Source: Methylotenera sp. | GTDB taxonomy: Bacteria; Pseudomonadota; Gammaproteobacteria; Burkholderiales; Methylophilaceae | Length of the DNA: 64,000 nucleotides | Assembly: GCA_017880905.1 (NCBI GenBank) | Contig: JADGRO010000035.1 | Coordinates: 1 to 64,000, forward strand | Reading direction: 5' to 3' | Shown: positions 8,080 to 18,645 of the stretch, one piece after another | How the letters are laid out: each line of letters starts with the position of its first letter | Numbering within the stretch: position 1 is the stretch's first letter | Translations under genes and position numbers: made by a program | The notes under the pieces: model-generated | Database searches by the model: none | The model's input: the letters and a program-made list of their open reading frames with translations, nothing else | Told to the model about the DNA's origin: nothing

Positions 8080-8901
8080 ATGCAAAAAATGATTCCTTTT
8101 TTAGTGGTTGCCTTTATTTATTTGGCGGTTGCGGCCGATTTTTGGCGCAGCGCGAAAGCTACCGCTAGTGAACATTCGTTAAAGCTACACGCATTAAAAC
8201 TTCACTCGGCCATGATAGCACTTGGGTTGATTATTCACGGTTGGCTGTTGTATCAAGACATTTTTGCCGAAGGCTTTAATTTGGGTTTTTATAATGCACT
8301 CTCGGCCATATTGTGGCTCACTGTGCTGATTTATTGGATCGCCAATTTAAAGCACGAGTTACAAAGTTTGCAAGCGTTTGTATTACCACCCGCGGCTTTA
8401 TTTGCGCTATTACCTGCCTTTGAGGTGAGTAATTACTTTCTACCAGACGCAAGCCAGCCCTTATTTATAGCGCATATAGCCATTGCGCTATTGGCTTACA
8501 GCTTATTTACCTTTGCCGCGCTACATGCGCTACTCATGATGTTTGCCGAGCGCAGCTTGCACAACCAGCCAACCGCAATTAAATTGCCCAGTTTCCCACC
8601 GCTGCTGGTTATGGAAAGTTTGTTGTTCAGAGTAATTACCATTGCCTTTGTATTGCTCACTTTTACGCTGATTAGCGGCATGCTTTTCTCGGAACAAATT
8701 TTTGGCAAACCATTGCAATTTACCCACAAAATCGTGTTTTCAATTGCCGCGTGGATGATTTACGGTTGGCTACTGTATGGGCGCTATCAATATGGCTGGC
8801 GCGGTCGCAAGGCCATTAAACTCACGCTGATTGGCTTTTTAATGCTGTTGTTAGCCTATGTTGTAAGTAAATTTATCTTGCAAGTGTTGCTGCATAGATA
8901 A
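8080..8901 (+). CDS. ypjD: YpjD-like cytochrome c assembly family membrane protein
   Basis: 273 aa with about eight hydrophobic segments, matching the CcmC/CcsA/HemX-like fold used for heme handling or transport. Characteristic pieces are the mid-protein HIAIALLAYSLFTFAALHAL and the late FTHKIVFSIAAWMIYGWLLYGR. Divergent from ffh with 60 bp between the starts, the usual setting of ypjD. The exact role of YpjD is not settled (linked to envelope or metal-ion tolerance in Enterobacteria). The identification is from topology and context. Confidence 0.8.
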   Translation: MQKMIPFLVVAFIYLAVAADFWRSAKATASEHSLKLHALKLHSAMIALGLIIHGWLLYQDIFAEGFNLGFYNALSAILWLTVLIYWIANLKHELQSLQAFVLPPAALFALLPAFEVSNYFLPDASQPLFIAHIAIALLAYSLFTFAALHALLMMFAERSLHNQPTAIKLPSFPPLLVMESLLFRVITIAFVLLTFTLISGMLFSEQIFGKPLQFTHKIVFSIAAWMIYGWLLYGRYQYGWRGRKAIKLTLIGFLMLLLAYVVSKFILQVLLHR

Positions 8902-8904
8902 AAC

Positions 8905-9576
8905 TCAGCGCAAACTGATTTGCGGCCAAGCCTGCTCTTCTGCATAAGTCTTTAAAATCTCATCTGCATCTACCGCAACCGGATTAGTCACCAGCTTCAT
9001 CAGCGCCAAGTCGTTGTGCGAATCACTATAAAAATAGCTATGCTCAAAGTCGCTTAATTTTTTTCCGCGCTCTGCCAACCATTGATTTAGGCGTGTTACT
9101 TTTCCCTCTTTGTAAGACGGCACGCCAGTAACATTGCCAGTATATTCGCCATTCACCAATTCAGGGTCGCTGCCAATTAAGTGCTCAACACCATAGGCAG
9201 TGGCGATGGGCTTGGTGACAAAACTATTGGTCGCGGTAATCACCGCACACAAGTCACCTGCCGCTTTGTGTTTATTCACCAGATTTTGCGCTTTTTCTGT
9301 CATCATCGGGCGAATAACTTTTTGCATATATTTTTTATGCAATTCATCCAAGAACGCCTTTGGGTGCTGGCTCAAAGGCTGCAACTGAAACTTCAAAAAT
9401 TCCACAATGTTTAAACAACCATTTTTGTAATCTGCATAAAATTGCTCGTTACGGTCATGGTGCGTTTTAGCATCCAATAAACCCTCGCCAATTAGAAACA
9501 GACTCCAGTTATAGTCTGAATCCCCCGCTAAAAGAGTGTTATCTAAATCAAATAATGCTAAGTTTTGCATTGTCAT
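8905..9576 (-). CDS. HAD-IB family phosphatase
   Basis: 223 aa. HAD motif I FDLDNTL at residues 8-14, motif II around VITATNS, and motif IV YSDSHNDLALM near residue 183, all as in HAD-IB (SerB/CicA-like) phosphatases. The helical cap between motifs I and II is present. Members include phosphoserine phosphatase-like and phospholipid or sugar phosphatases; substrate unassigned. Its ATG overlaps the stop of the upstream EamA gene (ATGA), so it is translationally coupled at the end of the leuA-EamA-HAD run. Confidence 0.82.
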   Translation of the reverse strand: MTMQNLALFDLDNTLLAGDSDYNWSLFLIGEGLLDAKTHHDRNEQFYADYKNGCLNIVEFLKFQLQPLSQHPKAFLDELHKKYMQKVIRPMMTEKAQNLVNKHKAAGDLCAVITATNSFVTKPIATAYGVEHLIGSDPELVNGEYTGNVTGVPSYKEGKVTRLNQWLAERGKKLSDFEHSYFYSDSHNDLALMKLVTNPVAVDADEILKTYAEEQAWPQISLR

Positions 9577-10451
9577 TTTGCTTCTTTATTCTCTGCTGTT
9601 AATACTAAAAATACGCCGATTAAAATCACCGCCAGGGCAATATATTCCATCTTGTGTATGGTCTCGCCTGCCAGCCACACACCCACGACAAACGCGACAA
9701 TTGGATTCACAAACGTATTACTGCTTGCCACCAACGGACGCACGGTTTTGAGCAAATATTGGTAAGCGCTATACGCCACCAACGAGCCCAGCACGATTAA
9801 AAACAAAAGTGCACTCCAAGATTTTACGCTTATTTGCACAGGCCATTTTTCGCCAAAAATCAGGCTCAAAATGCTTAACGCAATGCCGCCCACCAGCATT
9901 TGCACTGCAGGTGCCATCAAGCCTACGGGTTGTTTTAGGTGCCCGCCCCACACTGAGCCAAAAGCCCAACTGGCTGCGGCAAACGTCAATAGCAACGCGC
10001 TCACCACGTCGCCTTGCAGGCTACCACGCGTGTTAAGTATCACAATACCAGCGAAGCCAATGGCAATGCCCAGCCATTCTTGGCGCGTAATTTTGTGTCC
10101 CCAAAAACTGGAGAAAATCGCAATCCAAATCGCCGCTGTAGCGATTGCCAACGCCGCCAGGCTGGAACTCACTGTCTGCTGTACGTAGCACACCGTGCCA
10201 TTGCCGAACGCAGGACCCAACACGCCCACGGCGCCAGATCCGCGCCATTGTTGGGCAGTTGGGTTTGGCGCACCATTTAACCGCAACACTGCGTATAACA
10301 AGACCCCCGCGATAGAAAAACGCACTGCACCCATTAAAAATGGTGGAAAGCTCTCAATGCCAAAACGAATGGCAAGGTAGGTCGAGCCCCAAATAAAATA
10401 GGTGCAAAATAGCGCGAGGGCTATCAGCAACGTTTGATTCTTATTCTTCAC
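9573..10451 (-). CDS. EamA/DMT-family transporter
   Basis: 292 aa, about ten transmembrane helices made of two EamA repeats (first ends near residue 140, second begins GLMAPAVQMLVGG). N-terminal FIWGSTYLAIRFGIESFPPFLMGAVRF is typical of YedA/RhaT-like drug/metabolite exporters. The start is GTG at 10451, 1 nt after the leuA stop; no ATG fits the conserved N-terminus. Likely inner-membrane exporter; placement directly behind leuA makes an amino-acid or related metabolite a reasonable but unproven substrate. Confidence 0.85.
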   Translation of the reverse strand: MKNKNQTLLIALALFCTYFIWGSTYLAIRFGIESFPPFLMGAVRFSIAGVLLYAVLRLNGAPNPTAQQWRGSGAVGVLGPAFGNGTVCYVQQTVSSSLAALAIATAAIWIAIFSSFWGHKITRQEWLGIAIGFAGIVILNTRGSLQGDVVSALLLTFAAASWAFGSVWGGHLKQPVGLMAPAVQMLVGGIALSILSLIFGEKWPVQISVKSWSALLFLIVLGSLVAYSAYQYLLKTVRPLVASSNTFVNPIVAFVVGVWLAGETIHKMEYIALAVILIGVFLVLTAENKEAK

Positions 10452-10452
10452 A

Positions 10453-12000
10453 CTAGACTTGCGGGTGTGCGCGTTCTAACTTCGAATGCAATTTGTTTAG
10501 TCCATTCAAATAAGCTTTAGCCGAGGCAATCACAATGTCAGTATCCGCACCCTGCCCATTCACAATGCGCCCACCCTTAGCCAAACGCACGGTCACTTCG
10601 CCTTGCGCATCGGTGCCGCTGGTAATGTTATTGACGGAATATAATTGCAACTCGGCACCGCTATTCACCATGCTTTCAATAGCTTTAAAGCTGGCATCTA
10701 CAGGACCGCCGCCATCAGCTTCGGCGCGCTTTTCTACACCGTTTTCGCTTAAGGTGATGATCGCATGCGGCACTTCACCGGTTTGTGAGGCTACCTGCAA
10801 ATAAACAAGCTTATAACACTCGCTTGCCTCGCTGACGAATTCTTCGCTCACCAATGCGTGCAAATCTTCATCAAAAATTTCAGATTTTTTATCGGCTAAA
10901 TCTTTAAATCGACTAAATGCCGCGTTTAACGCATCTTCACTCTCTAACTCAATACCAAGCTCTTTCAAGCGCGTTCTAAAGGCGTTGCGGCCAGATAATT
11001 TCCCCATGGTGATTTTATTGGCGTTCCAGCCCACGTCTTCCGCTCGCATGATTTCGTAAGTTTCGCGATGCTTCAAAACACCGTCTTGATGAATGCCGCT
11101 CTCGTGCGCAAACGCATTGGCGCCGACAATGGCTTTATTTGGCTGCACAGGATAACCGGTAATGGTGGATACCAATTTACTGGTCGGCACAATTTGGGTG
11201 GTATCAATACGTGTATCCAAATTGAAAATATCGCGGCGGGTTTTAATCGCCATTACCACTTCTTCCAAACTGGCATTACCCGCACGCTCGCCCAAACCGT
11301 TGATGGTACATTCTACTTGGCGTGCACCACTCGTCACAGCTGCTAAGGAGTTTGCCACCGCCATACCCAAATCGTTATGGCAGTGTGTTGACCACACCAC
11401 TTTATCGCTATTTTTAACGCGCCTAATGAGCGTCGCCATCCGCTCGCCCCATGATGCGGGGATTGAATAGCCAACCGTGTCCGGTACGTTGATGGTCGTT
11501 GCACCAGCTGCGATTACTGCATCAAATACGCGTACCAAAAAATCGATGTCAGAGCGTACCGCATCTTCAGCAGAAAATTCCACATCGTGTGTGTATTCCA
11601 ACGCCCACTTTACTGCCTGCACCGCCCTTTCGACCACTTGGTCTTCGGTCATTCTCAACTTGTTTTCCATGTGGATTTTGCTGGTGGCGATAAAAGTGTG
11701 AATGCGGCCATTTTTTTCTGCATTTTTCATGGCTGGCGCAATCGCCTCGCCGGCGCGTCGCACGTCATTCTCGCTGGCGCGCGCAAGCGAACATACTGTG
11801 GATTTATGAATCAAACCCGCAATCGTGTAAATGGCATCAAAGTCTCCCGGGCTGGCGGCGGCAAAACCAGCTTCAATAATATTGACGCCCAATTTTTCAA
11901 GTTGGCGCGCAATACGGACTTTTTCTTCTTTGGTCATAGATGCGCCAGGGCTTTGTTCGCCATCGCGCAAGGTAGTATCAAAAATAATAATATTGTTCAT
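10453..12000 (-). CDS. leuA: 2-isopropylmalate synthase
   Basis: 515 aa, the normal length of bacterial LeuA. It condenses acetyl-CoA with 2-ketoisovalerate, the first committed step of leucine synthesis. The HMGL-like TIM barrel has [11 protein letters not shown] at residue 9, the metal ligands in [14 protein letters not shown] and the [16 protein letters not shown] motif; the C-terminal regulatory (leucine feedback) domain spans about 390-510. ATG at 12000 follows TTGGAA. Upstream lies a Leu-rich leader peptide gene and a strong promoter, so leucine-dependent attenuation is expected. Downstream EamA and HAD genes are in the same run. Confidence 0.97.
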   Translation of the reverse strand: MNNIIIFDTTLRDGEQSPGASMTKEEKVRIARQLEKLGVNIIEAGFAAASPGDFDAIYTIAGLIHKSTVCSLARASENDVRRAGEAIAPAMKNAEKNGRIHTFIATSKIHMENKLRMTEDQVVERAVQAVKWALEYTHDVEFSAEDAVRSDIDFLVRVFDAVIAAGATTINVPDTVGYSIPASWGERMATLIRRVKNSDKVVWSTHCHNDLGMAVANSLAAVTSGARQVECTINGLGERAGNASLEEVVMAIKTRRDIFNLDTRIDTTQIVPTSKLVSTITGYPVQPNKAIVGANAFAHESGIHQDGVLKHRETYEIMRAEDVGWNANKITMGKLSGRNAFRTRLKELGIELESEDALNAAFSRFKDLADKKSEIFDEDLHALVSEEFVSEASECYKLVYLQVASQTGEVPHAIITLSENGVEKRAEADGGGPVDASFKAIESMVNSGAELQLYSVNNITSGTDAQGEVTVRLAKGGRIVNGQGADTDIVIASAKAYLNGLNKLHSKLERAHPQV

Positions 12001-12083
12001 GTGTATTCCAATTATTCAATAGACGAATTCTAACCGCTGAAAACAAATTCAGCGAGCGTAAAAAACTTAAAATGGGGGTGTGA

Positions 12084-12188
12084 TTAGTGTGCGCTGGCGC
12101 GCAGCAAACGTAGTGCGCGCAACAAAGCGAGGCTTAGTAATAAGCCTGCGTAAAACGATAAAACTTGAGATGTGAGATAATTCAACAT
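12084..12188 (-). CDS. leuL: leucine-rich leader peptide of leuA
   Basis: Seen: ATG at 12188, 34 codons, TAA at 12086-12084. It encodes MLNYLTSQVLSFYAG then LLLSLALLRALRLLRASAH; 12 of 34 residues are Leu, ten of them before or within the RNA dyads. There is no Shine-Dalgarno: the promoter -10 box ends 6 nt before the ATG, so the mRNA probably begins at or next to the A of ATG. Established: such Leu-rich leaders control leuA by ribosome stalling. Inferred: leaderless translation of leuL. Too short for the ORF track. Confidence 0.82.
   Translation of the reverse strand: MLNYLTSQVLSFYAGLLLSLALLRALRLLRASAH
12090..12120 (-). promoter_or_regulatory. mutually exclusive hairpins in leuL (attenuator)
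   Basis: Seen on the minus strand: GCGCGCA (12120-12114) can pair with TGCGCGC (12103-12097). The segment TGCGC (12103-12099) can instead pair with GCGCA (12094-12090) over a GCCA loop. The two folds exclude each other and overlap the run of Leu codons. A T6 run follows only at 12065-12060, and a CGCTGAA/TTCAGCG hairpin (12054-12035) lies just before leuA, so no classical terminator is formed next to a U-run. Mechanism (intrinsic, Rho or translational) is open. Confidence 0.55.
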
Positions 12189-12194
12189 GGTGCA

Positions 12195-12223
12195 AGTATA
12201 AGTATTTGCTAACTATTTTTCAA
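12195..12223 (-). promoter_or_regulatory. sigma70 promoter of leuL-leuA
   Basis: Reading leftward: TTGAAA (12223-12218), 17 nt, TATACT (12200-12195). The expected +1 falls at about 12188, the A of the leuL start codon. It lies in the pssA-leuL gap, so leuA has its own promoter. Confidence 0.75.
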
Positions 12224-12233
12224 CAAAAAGCTG

Positions 12234-13028
12234 TTAATTTTGTTCAACTTGGTTTTTTATTCGCGATTTTAACCACAAATAATAGCCGGATAACGCATAC
12301 ACAAAAACCACTGTAAACAACACTTCTGGCGGGCTATACGAAATCAGCACGAACATCAGCACAATGGCTAAAATCGCCACAAATGGCACACTTTCTTTTA
12401 AATTAATATCTTTACCGCTGTAGAATTTCAAATCTGACACCATCGAACCCGCCGCAAATAAGGTTAATCCCCAGGCCATCCATTTTACTTGGATAACACC
12501 AAAAAATATCTCGCGCCCACTCACATTATATTCATATGAAACCCACACAAAGCCCGCCAATAATGCTGCTGCGGCTGGGCTAGGGAGGCCTTGAAAATAG
12601 CGTTTATCTTGAAATTCATCATCTAGCTTAGTATTAAACCGCGCCAGCCTTAATGCTGCACATGCGCAATAAATAAAAGCGGCTATCCACCCCAGTTTGC
12701 TCATGGGTTGCAGAGCCCAAGTGTACATAATAAGTGCAGGCGCCACGCCGAAAGACACCATGTCTGACAAGCTGTCGTACTCTGCCCCAAACGCACTTGT
12801 AGTATTGGTAAGACGCGCAACACGACCATCAAGCCCGTCCATCACCATAGCAATAAAAATAGCGATTGCAGATTGCTCAAAATTTGCATTCATGGCTTGC
12901 ACAATGGCGTAAAAGCCCGCAAATAAAGAGGCAGACGTGAATAAATTGGGCAACAAATAAATGCTGCGTACACGTACCAAGTCTTTATCTGCTGAGCGGC
13001 GTGCTAGGCGTTGTTTGGGTACTGCCAT
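12234..13028 (-). CDS. pssA: CDP-diacylglycerol-serine O-phosphatidyltransferase
   Basis: Start set at ATG 13028 (MAVPKQRLARR...), giving 264 aa; the track start at 13067 adds 13 residues not expected in the family. The CDP-alcohol phosphotransferase motif is complete: DGLDGRVARL, then FGAEYDSLSD (D-G-x2-R-x2-R...G-x3-D-x3-D). About seven to eight transmembrane segments. It makes phosphatidylserine, precursor of phosphatidylethanolamine, in the inner membrane. The pssA-leuA adjacency is typical of betaproteobacteria. No Shine-Dalgarno of note was seen. Confidence 0.93.
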   Translation of the reverse strand: MAVPKQRLARRSADKDLVRVRSIYLLPNLFTSASLFAGFYAIVQAMNANFEQSAIAIFIAMVMDGLDGRVARLTNTTSAFGAEYDSLSDMVSFGVAPALIMYTWALQPMSKLGWIAAFIYCACAALRLARFNTKLDDEFQDKRYFQGLPSPAAAALLAGFVWVSYEYNVSGREIFFGVIQVKWMAWGLTLFAAGSMVSDLKFYSGKDINLKESVPFVAILAIVLMFVLISYSPPEVLFTVVFVYALSGYYLWLKSRIKNQVEQN

Positions 13029-13074
13029 AATTTTTGGCCTGATTAAATTAAGCGCTAAGTATAGCAAAGTCTAA

Positions 13075-14232
<1,158 letters not shown>

Positions 14233-14235
14233 AGT

Positions 14236-14278
14236 GATGTCCTGTGAACCTCATGGATAATATCTCACAGAACACATC
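14236..14278. repeat. short dyad element, copy A
   Basis: Seen: GATGT-c-CTGTGA pairs with TCACAG-aac-ACATC around a loop containing ATGGATAA. It lies between the convergent tgt and LpxO-like genes and resembles the element at 2995-3034 in sequence and layout. There is no U-run, so it is only a possible weak terminator. Confidence 0.4.
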
Positions 14279-14288
14279 AATTTACGAT

Positions 14289-15188
14289 TTATACAAACCA
14301 AATTAATGCAACCACGCCCAAAATTAGCGCGATTTTGGTGAGCTTATAAACAGTCTTATTCCAGCGTTTGAAACGTCGGCGATACTGGCCAATAACCCAC
14401 ACATAGTGGAATAAGTGGTTGAACAGCCCAGTCTGATCGCCTTCCTGATTAGGTGAACTGGCAGCAGTGATGAGAGTACTGCCCAAAAAGTGATTCACCG
14501 CTTGCGCCCATTTAAAACGCATAGGCCTCTCAATATCGCAAAACAAAATGATGCGGTCGACATCGGTAGTGTTACGTGCCTCGTGGATGTAGGTCTCATC
14601 AAACATCACGCACTCACCATCGCGCCAGCTATAATCTTGCCCATCCACCTTGATGTAACAGCCGTCGCTATTAGGCGTAACCAAACCTAAATGATAACGA
14701 ATAGAGCCCGCGTAAGGATCCCGATGCGGGTTAAGCACGCCTTCAGGCGGCAATTCGGCAAACATCGCCGCTTTAATCGTAGGGATACTCCGCAACAGAG
14801 CCACGGTTTTAGGGCATAGCGTCTCTGCCGAAGGATGATTTGCGTCGTACCACTTCAAATAAAAGCGCTTCCAACCATATTTGAAAAAAGAATTAAAACT
14901 GGCGTCGTTATTGGTTTTCGCAGCCTGAATACGCTCCTGCTCGCGTAAATGAATCGCCTCATCGCGAATCACTTGCCAGTTTTCTGCCAGCGGCGCCAGT
15001 TCAGGAAATTGGCTGACGCTCACATAGGGGTTGGCCTTAACTGTAGAAAACATGTACATAAACACATTAATCGGCGCCAATAATCCTGATAAATCAAATA
15101 TTTGCTTGAATATTCGGTGCCGCACCTGTCCCCGAAAATGCACATAAGTCACAGAACCGAAAAATAAAGCAATAAAAAACCATTTCAT
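14289..15188 (-). CDS. LpxO-like aspartyl/asparaginyl beta-hydroxylase
   Basis: Start taken at ATG 15188 (MKWFFIALFFG), which follows TTTGGAAT and gives the usual N-terminal membrane anchor; the track start adds 17 residues. 299 aa. The dioxygenase core shows the metal and 2-oxoglutarate ligands in NPHRDPYAGSIRYHLGL (about 173-190) and YIHEARN (about 220). A second hydrophobic helix closes the C-terminus. LpxO hydroxylates the secondary acyl chain of lipid A at the inner membrane; the family match is clear, the lipid A substrate is inferred. It converges on tgt. Confidence 0.8.
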   Translation of the reverse strand: MKWFFIALFFGSVTYVHFRGQVRHRIFKQIFDLSGLLAPINVFMYMFSTVKANPYVSVSQFPELAPLAENWQVIRDEAIHLREQERIQAAKTNNDASFNSFFKYGWKRFYLKWYDANHPSAETLCPKTVALLRSIPTIKAAMFAELPPEGVLNPHRDPYAGSIRYHLGLVTPNSDGCYIKVDGQDYSWRDGECVMFDETYIHEARNTTDVDRIILFCDIERPMRFKWAQAVNHFLGSTLITAASSPNQEGDQTGLFNHLFHYVWVIGQYRRRFKRWNKTVYKLTKIALILGVVALIWFV

Positions 15189-15412
15189 AGCATTCCAAAT
15201 CTCAAATTTTCGCGCTAAAAAGTGCGCTAACATTTCCACCGTCAGTTTACCAAAAAATCATGCTGCTCGCACTTAGGCTAAATATGTAGCGCGATTGAAC
15301 AATGTGAATATAATATTTTTAGCAAAACTTTTGCCACGAAACGCACACAACTCAATTAACAATCACTCTGTGTTAAAATCCGCCTTTAGATTTAAGTTTA
15401 GGAATTACAAGC

Positions 15413-15730
15413 ATGTTTATTAGTAACGCATACGCCGCATCAGCCGCACCAGTTGGCGATTTAATGAGTTTTTTACCCATTGTTTTTATTTTTGCATTGT
15501 TCTACTTTATGCTGATTCGTCCGCAAATGAAGCAGGCAAAACTACAAAAAGCCATGATAGAAGCACTTAAAGCAGGCGATGAAGTGGCTACCGCGGGCGG
15601 CGTGATTGGCAAAGTGACTAAAGTGGGCGATAACTACGTCAGCATTGAAATTGCGGCCAACACGGTTGTGAATGTGCAAAAGCACACCGTGCAAACCATG
15701 TTGCCACCCGGCACTATTAAATCCATATAA
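15413..15730 (+). CDS. yajC: preprotein translocase subunit YajC
   Basis: 105 aa. One transmembrane helix (LMSFLPIVFIFALFYFMLIRPQ) followed by a short cytoplasmic domain with KAGDEVATAGGVIGKVTKV, the YajC signature. It is a small partner of SecDF at the SecYEG channel. First gene of yajC-secD-secF, 16 bp before secD. Confidence 0.96.
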   Translation: MFISNAYAASAAPVGDLMSFLPIVFIFALFYFMLIRPQMKQAKLQKAMIEALKAGDEVATAGGVIGKVTKVGDNYVSIEIAANTVVNVQKHTVQTMLPPGTIKSI

Positions 15731-15746
15731 TTCATAAAAAATTGCC

Positions 15747-17591
15747 ATGAATCGCTACCCCACCTGGAAATACATACTTGTTGCAGTTGTCATTTTAATT
15801 GGCCTGTTATTCACCATCCCTAATTTTTATGGTGAATCGCCAGCTGTACAAGTCTCGCCAGCTAAATCCACACTAAAAGCCAACCCTGAACTGCTAAGCA
15901 AGGTAGAAGATACACTAAAACTTGCCAACATTAATTTTAATGGCATATTTTTAGATGCCAGCGGCGTAAAAGTACGTTTTGGAAGCCCTGAAGAGCAACT
16001 CAAAGCCAAAGATAAACTTATCGCTAGCTTAGGCAAAGATTACACGGTTGCCCTAAATTTACTTTCGCAAACGCCAAACTGGTTACTGGGTATTGGTGCC
16101 AAGCCTATGTATTTGGGGCTAGATTTACGCGGTGGCGTGCACTTTTTACTGCAAGTGGACATGAAAGCCGCGCTGGATAAGGCTGCCGAAAGTAGTGTGG
16201 GCGATTTCCGCACCACTTTGCGTCGCGAGAAAATCAATTACTTTGGCATTGGCCGCGATGGTCAAAAAGTAGAAGTGAAATTTGAAAGTGCAGATGAACT
16301 TGAAAAAGCGCGCAAGCTATTAAGCAAAGATTACGCAGACTTAACCTTCAACAGCTCTGCAAGCGGCAAGGAACAACTGTTAACTGCCAGTATTGGTGAT
16401 GCTACCAAAAAGAAAATTCAAGAATTTGCGCTTAAACAAAACTTGCAAACACTGCATAACCGTATTAATGAACTGGGCGTAGCCGAGCCTATCGTGCAGC
16501 AACAAGGTTTTGACCGCATTGTGGTGGAATTACCAGGTGTGCTAGATACCGCCAAAGCGAAAGAGATTTTAGGTCGCACCGCCACTTTGGAAATTCGCAT
16601 GGTGGATGAAGAGAAAAAAGATTTTGCTACGCTTGAAGCCGCAGCAAAAGGCCAAGTACCGTTTGGCGATGAGCTTTACAAAAACCGCGATGGCCAGCCT
16701 ATTCTGGTTAAGAAAAACGTGGTGCTGACGGGCGACCGCATTACCGATGCGGGCCCAGGAGTCAATCAACAAACAGGCCGCTCTGTGGTGAACGTGACGC
16801 TAGATGGTCGTGGTGCAGGCATTTTTAAAAACGTCACGCGCGATAACGTGGGCAAACGCATGGCGATTTTACTCATCGAAAAAGGTAATACAGAAGTGAT
16901 TACCGCACCTGTGATTAACGAGGAAATCGGCGGTGGACATGTGCAAATTTCCGGCATGGATAACGCGCAAGAAGCGACAGATATCGCACTATTGTTGCGT
17001 GCCGGTGCACTGGCAGCACCGATGGAAATTATCGAAGAGCGTACCGTTGGTCCAAGCATGGGTGAAGAAAATATTAAGCGCGGCGAGCATTCTACGCTGT
17101 GGGGCTTTGCCGCCATTGCCACTATGATGATCATTTATTACATGGTATTTGGCGGCGTCTCCGTGCTGGCACTTGGCGTTAATTTACTATTATTGGTTGC
17201 ATTACTTTCTATGTTGCAAGCCACGCTCACCTTACCAGGTCTAGCCGCAGTTGCCTTAGCATTGGGTATGGCGATTGACTCAAACGTATTGATTAACGAG
17301 CGTATCCGCGAAGAGTTGCGCAATGGAAATACGCCACAAGCCAGTATTAGCGCGGGTTACGAGCGCGCTTTTGGTACGATTATCGACTCTAACGTCACAA
17401 CATTAATTGCAGGTACGGCCTTATTTATGTTTGGTACCGGCCCAATAAAAGGCTTTGCCGTGGTGCACGTGCTGGGCATTTTAACCTCTATGTTCAGCGC
17501 GGTTTTGGTATCGCGCGCCATTGTGAATATCATTTATGGTTACCGCCGCAAAGTAAGCAAACTGTCTATCGGCCAAATTTACAAGGCCTAA
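15747..17591 (+). CDS. secD: protein translocase subunit SecD
   Basis: 614 aa. Six transmembrane helices, one N-terminal (YILVAVVILIGLLFTI) and five after residue 445, with a large periplasmic P1 domain between. Family motifs LGLDLRGGVHFLLQVD (about 123) and the membrane segment ALALGMAIDSNVLINERIREE, where the Asp lies on the proton path, are present. SecD with SecF uses the proton gradient to complete protein export. Co-transcribed with yajC and secF. Confidence 0.97.
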   Translation: MNRYPTWKYILVAVVILIGLLFTIPNFYGESPAVQVSPAKSTLKANPELLSKVEDTLKLANINFNGIFLDASGVKVRFGSPEEQLKAKDKLIASLGKDYTVALNLLSQTPNWLLGIGAKPMYLGLDLRGGVHFLLQVDMKAALDKAAESSVGDFRTTLRREKINYFGIGRDGQKVEVKFESADELEKARKLLSKDYADLTFNSSASGKEQLLTASIGDATKKKIQEFALKQNLQTLHNRINELGVAEPIVQQQGFDRIVVELPGVLDTAKAKEILGRTATLEIRMVDEEKKDFATLEAAAKGQVPFGDELYKNRDGQPILVKKNVVLTGDRITDAGPGVNQQTGRSVVNVTLDGRGAGIFKNVTRDNVGKRMAILLIEKGNTEVITAPVINEEIGGGHVQISGMDNAQEATDIALLLRAGALAAPMEIIEERTVGPSMGEENIKRGEHSTLWGFAAIATMMIIYYMVFGGVSVLALGVNLLLLVALLSMLQATLTLPGLAAVALALGMAIDSNVLINERIREELRNGNTPQASISAGYERAFGTIIDSNVTTLIAGTALFMFGTGPIKGFAVVHVLGILTSMFSAVLVSRAIVNIIYGYRRKVSKLSIGQIYKA

Positions 17592-17620
17592 TTTGTTAAG
17601 CAAAATTAAGAGCAAAAATT

Positions 17621-18568
17621 ATGGAATTATTTAGAATTAAAAAAGATATCCCATTTATGAGCTATGGCCGTTTAACCACGACCATCTCGCTCATCACCTT
17701 TATTTTGGCGGTATTTTTCTTAGCGACTAAAGGCTTAAATTACGGTGTGGATTTCACAGGCGGCACGGTGATGGAAGTACATTATCCGCAAGCGGCTAAC
17801 ATTGATGGTATTCGCAAAGCGGTTGATGGCATTGGCTTAAAAGACGCCACCGTGCAGAATTTTGGTACCAGTAGCGACGTGCTGATTCGCTTGCCATTAA
17901 AAAAAGATATGTCGATTGCGCAGCTTTCTGAAATCGTGGCAAAAGCATTGCAAACTGCCGACCCACAGGCCGAGGTACGCCGCGTGGAATCGGTGGGTTC
18001 ACAAGTGGGTGATGAGCTTTACTCAAATGGCGGCTTGGCTTTACTATTGGTTTGTGCAGGCATTATGATTTATTTGGCAATTCGCTTCGAATGGCGTTTT
18101 GCTGTAGCCGCGATTATAGCCAACATGCACGATGTGGTGATTATTTTAGGTTTTTTTGCCTTTTTTCAGTGGGAATTTAACTTAACCGTACTTGCTGCAG
18201 TTTTGGCTGTTTTGGGATATTCGGTAAATGAATCAGTGGTAGTATTTGATCGAGTGCGTGAGAATTTTCGCAAAATGCGTAAAGCCAATGTAGTACAAGT
18301 GATTGATAATGCGATTACCCGTACCATGTCGCGCACAGTGATTACCCACGCCATGACACAAACCATGGTGGGTTCTATGCTGCTATTTGGCGGCCAAGTG
18401 CTACATAACTTTGCGCTCGCACTCACCATCGGCATTTTGTTTGGTATTTACTCTTCTGTGTTGGTGGCTTGTCCAATCGCCATGTGGTTAGGTGTGAATC
18501 GTGCCAATTTGATAGGCGATAGCGATAAAAAAGGCTCAGATAAAGAAGCTATTGAAGCTACCCCATAA
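17621..18568 (+). CDS. secF: protein translocase subunit SecF
   Basis: 315 aa with six transmembrane helices. Motifs: GVDFTGGTVMEV near residue 42 and GYSVNESVVVFDRVRENFR in the fourth membrane segment. It forms the SecDF complex with the upstream gene, 29 bp away. The C-terminus is short and polar. Confidence 0.97.
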   Translation: MELFRIKKDIPFMSYGRLTTTISLITFILAVFFLATKGLNYGVDFTGGTVMEVHYPQAANIDGIRKAVDGIGLKDATVQNFGTSSDVLIRLPLKKDMSIAQLSEIVAKALQTADPQAEVRRVESVGSQVGDELYSNGGLALLLVCAGIMIYLAIRFEWRFAVAAIIANMHDVVIILGFFAFFQWEFNLTVLAAVLAVLGYSVNESVVVFDRVRENFRKMRKANVVQVIDNAITRTMSRTVITHAMTQTMVGSMLLFGGQVLHNFALALTIGILFGIYSSVLVACPIAMWLGVNRANLIGDSDKKGSDKEAIEATP

Positions 18569-18645
18569 TGCTAGCTGGCTGCCGCTTGATTATTCAGCTG
18601 GCTAACAGGTAAACTAGCACATCATGTTTTTTGATTTAACTCTCT

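Noticed and set aside
11587-12033. 148-aa plus-strand ORF across leuA
   Set aside because: Shadow of the well-supported leuA frame on the other strand; no domain and no start signal.
16766-17134. 122-aa minus-strand ORF in secD
   Set aside because: Antisense shadow of secD; low-complexity Ser/Ile-rich translation without family features.
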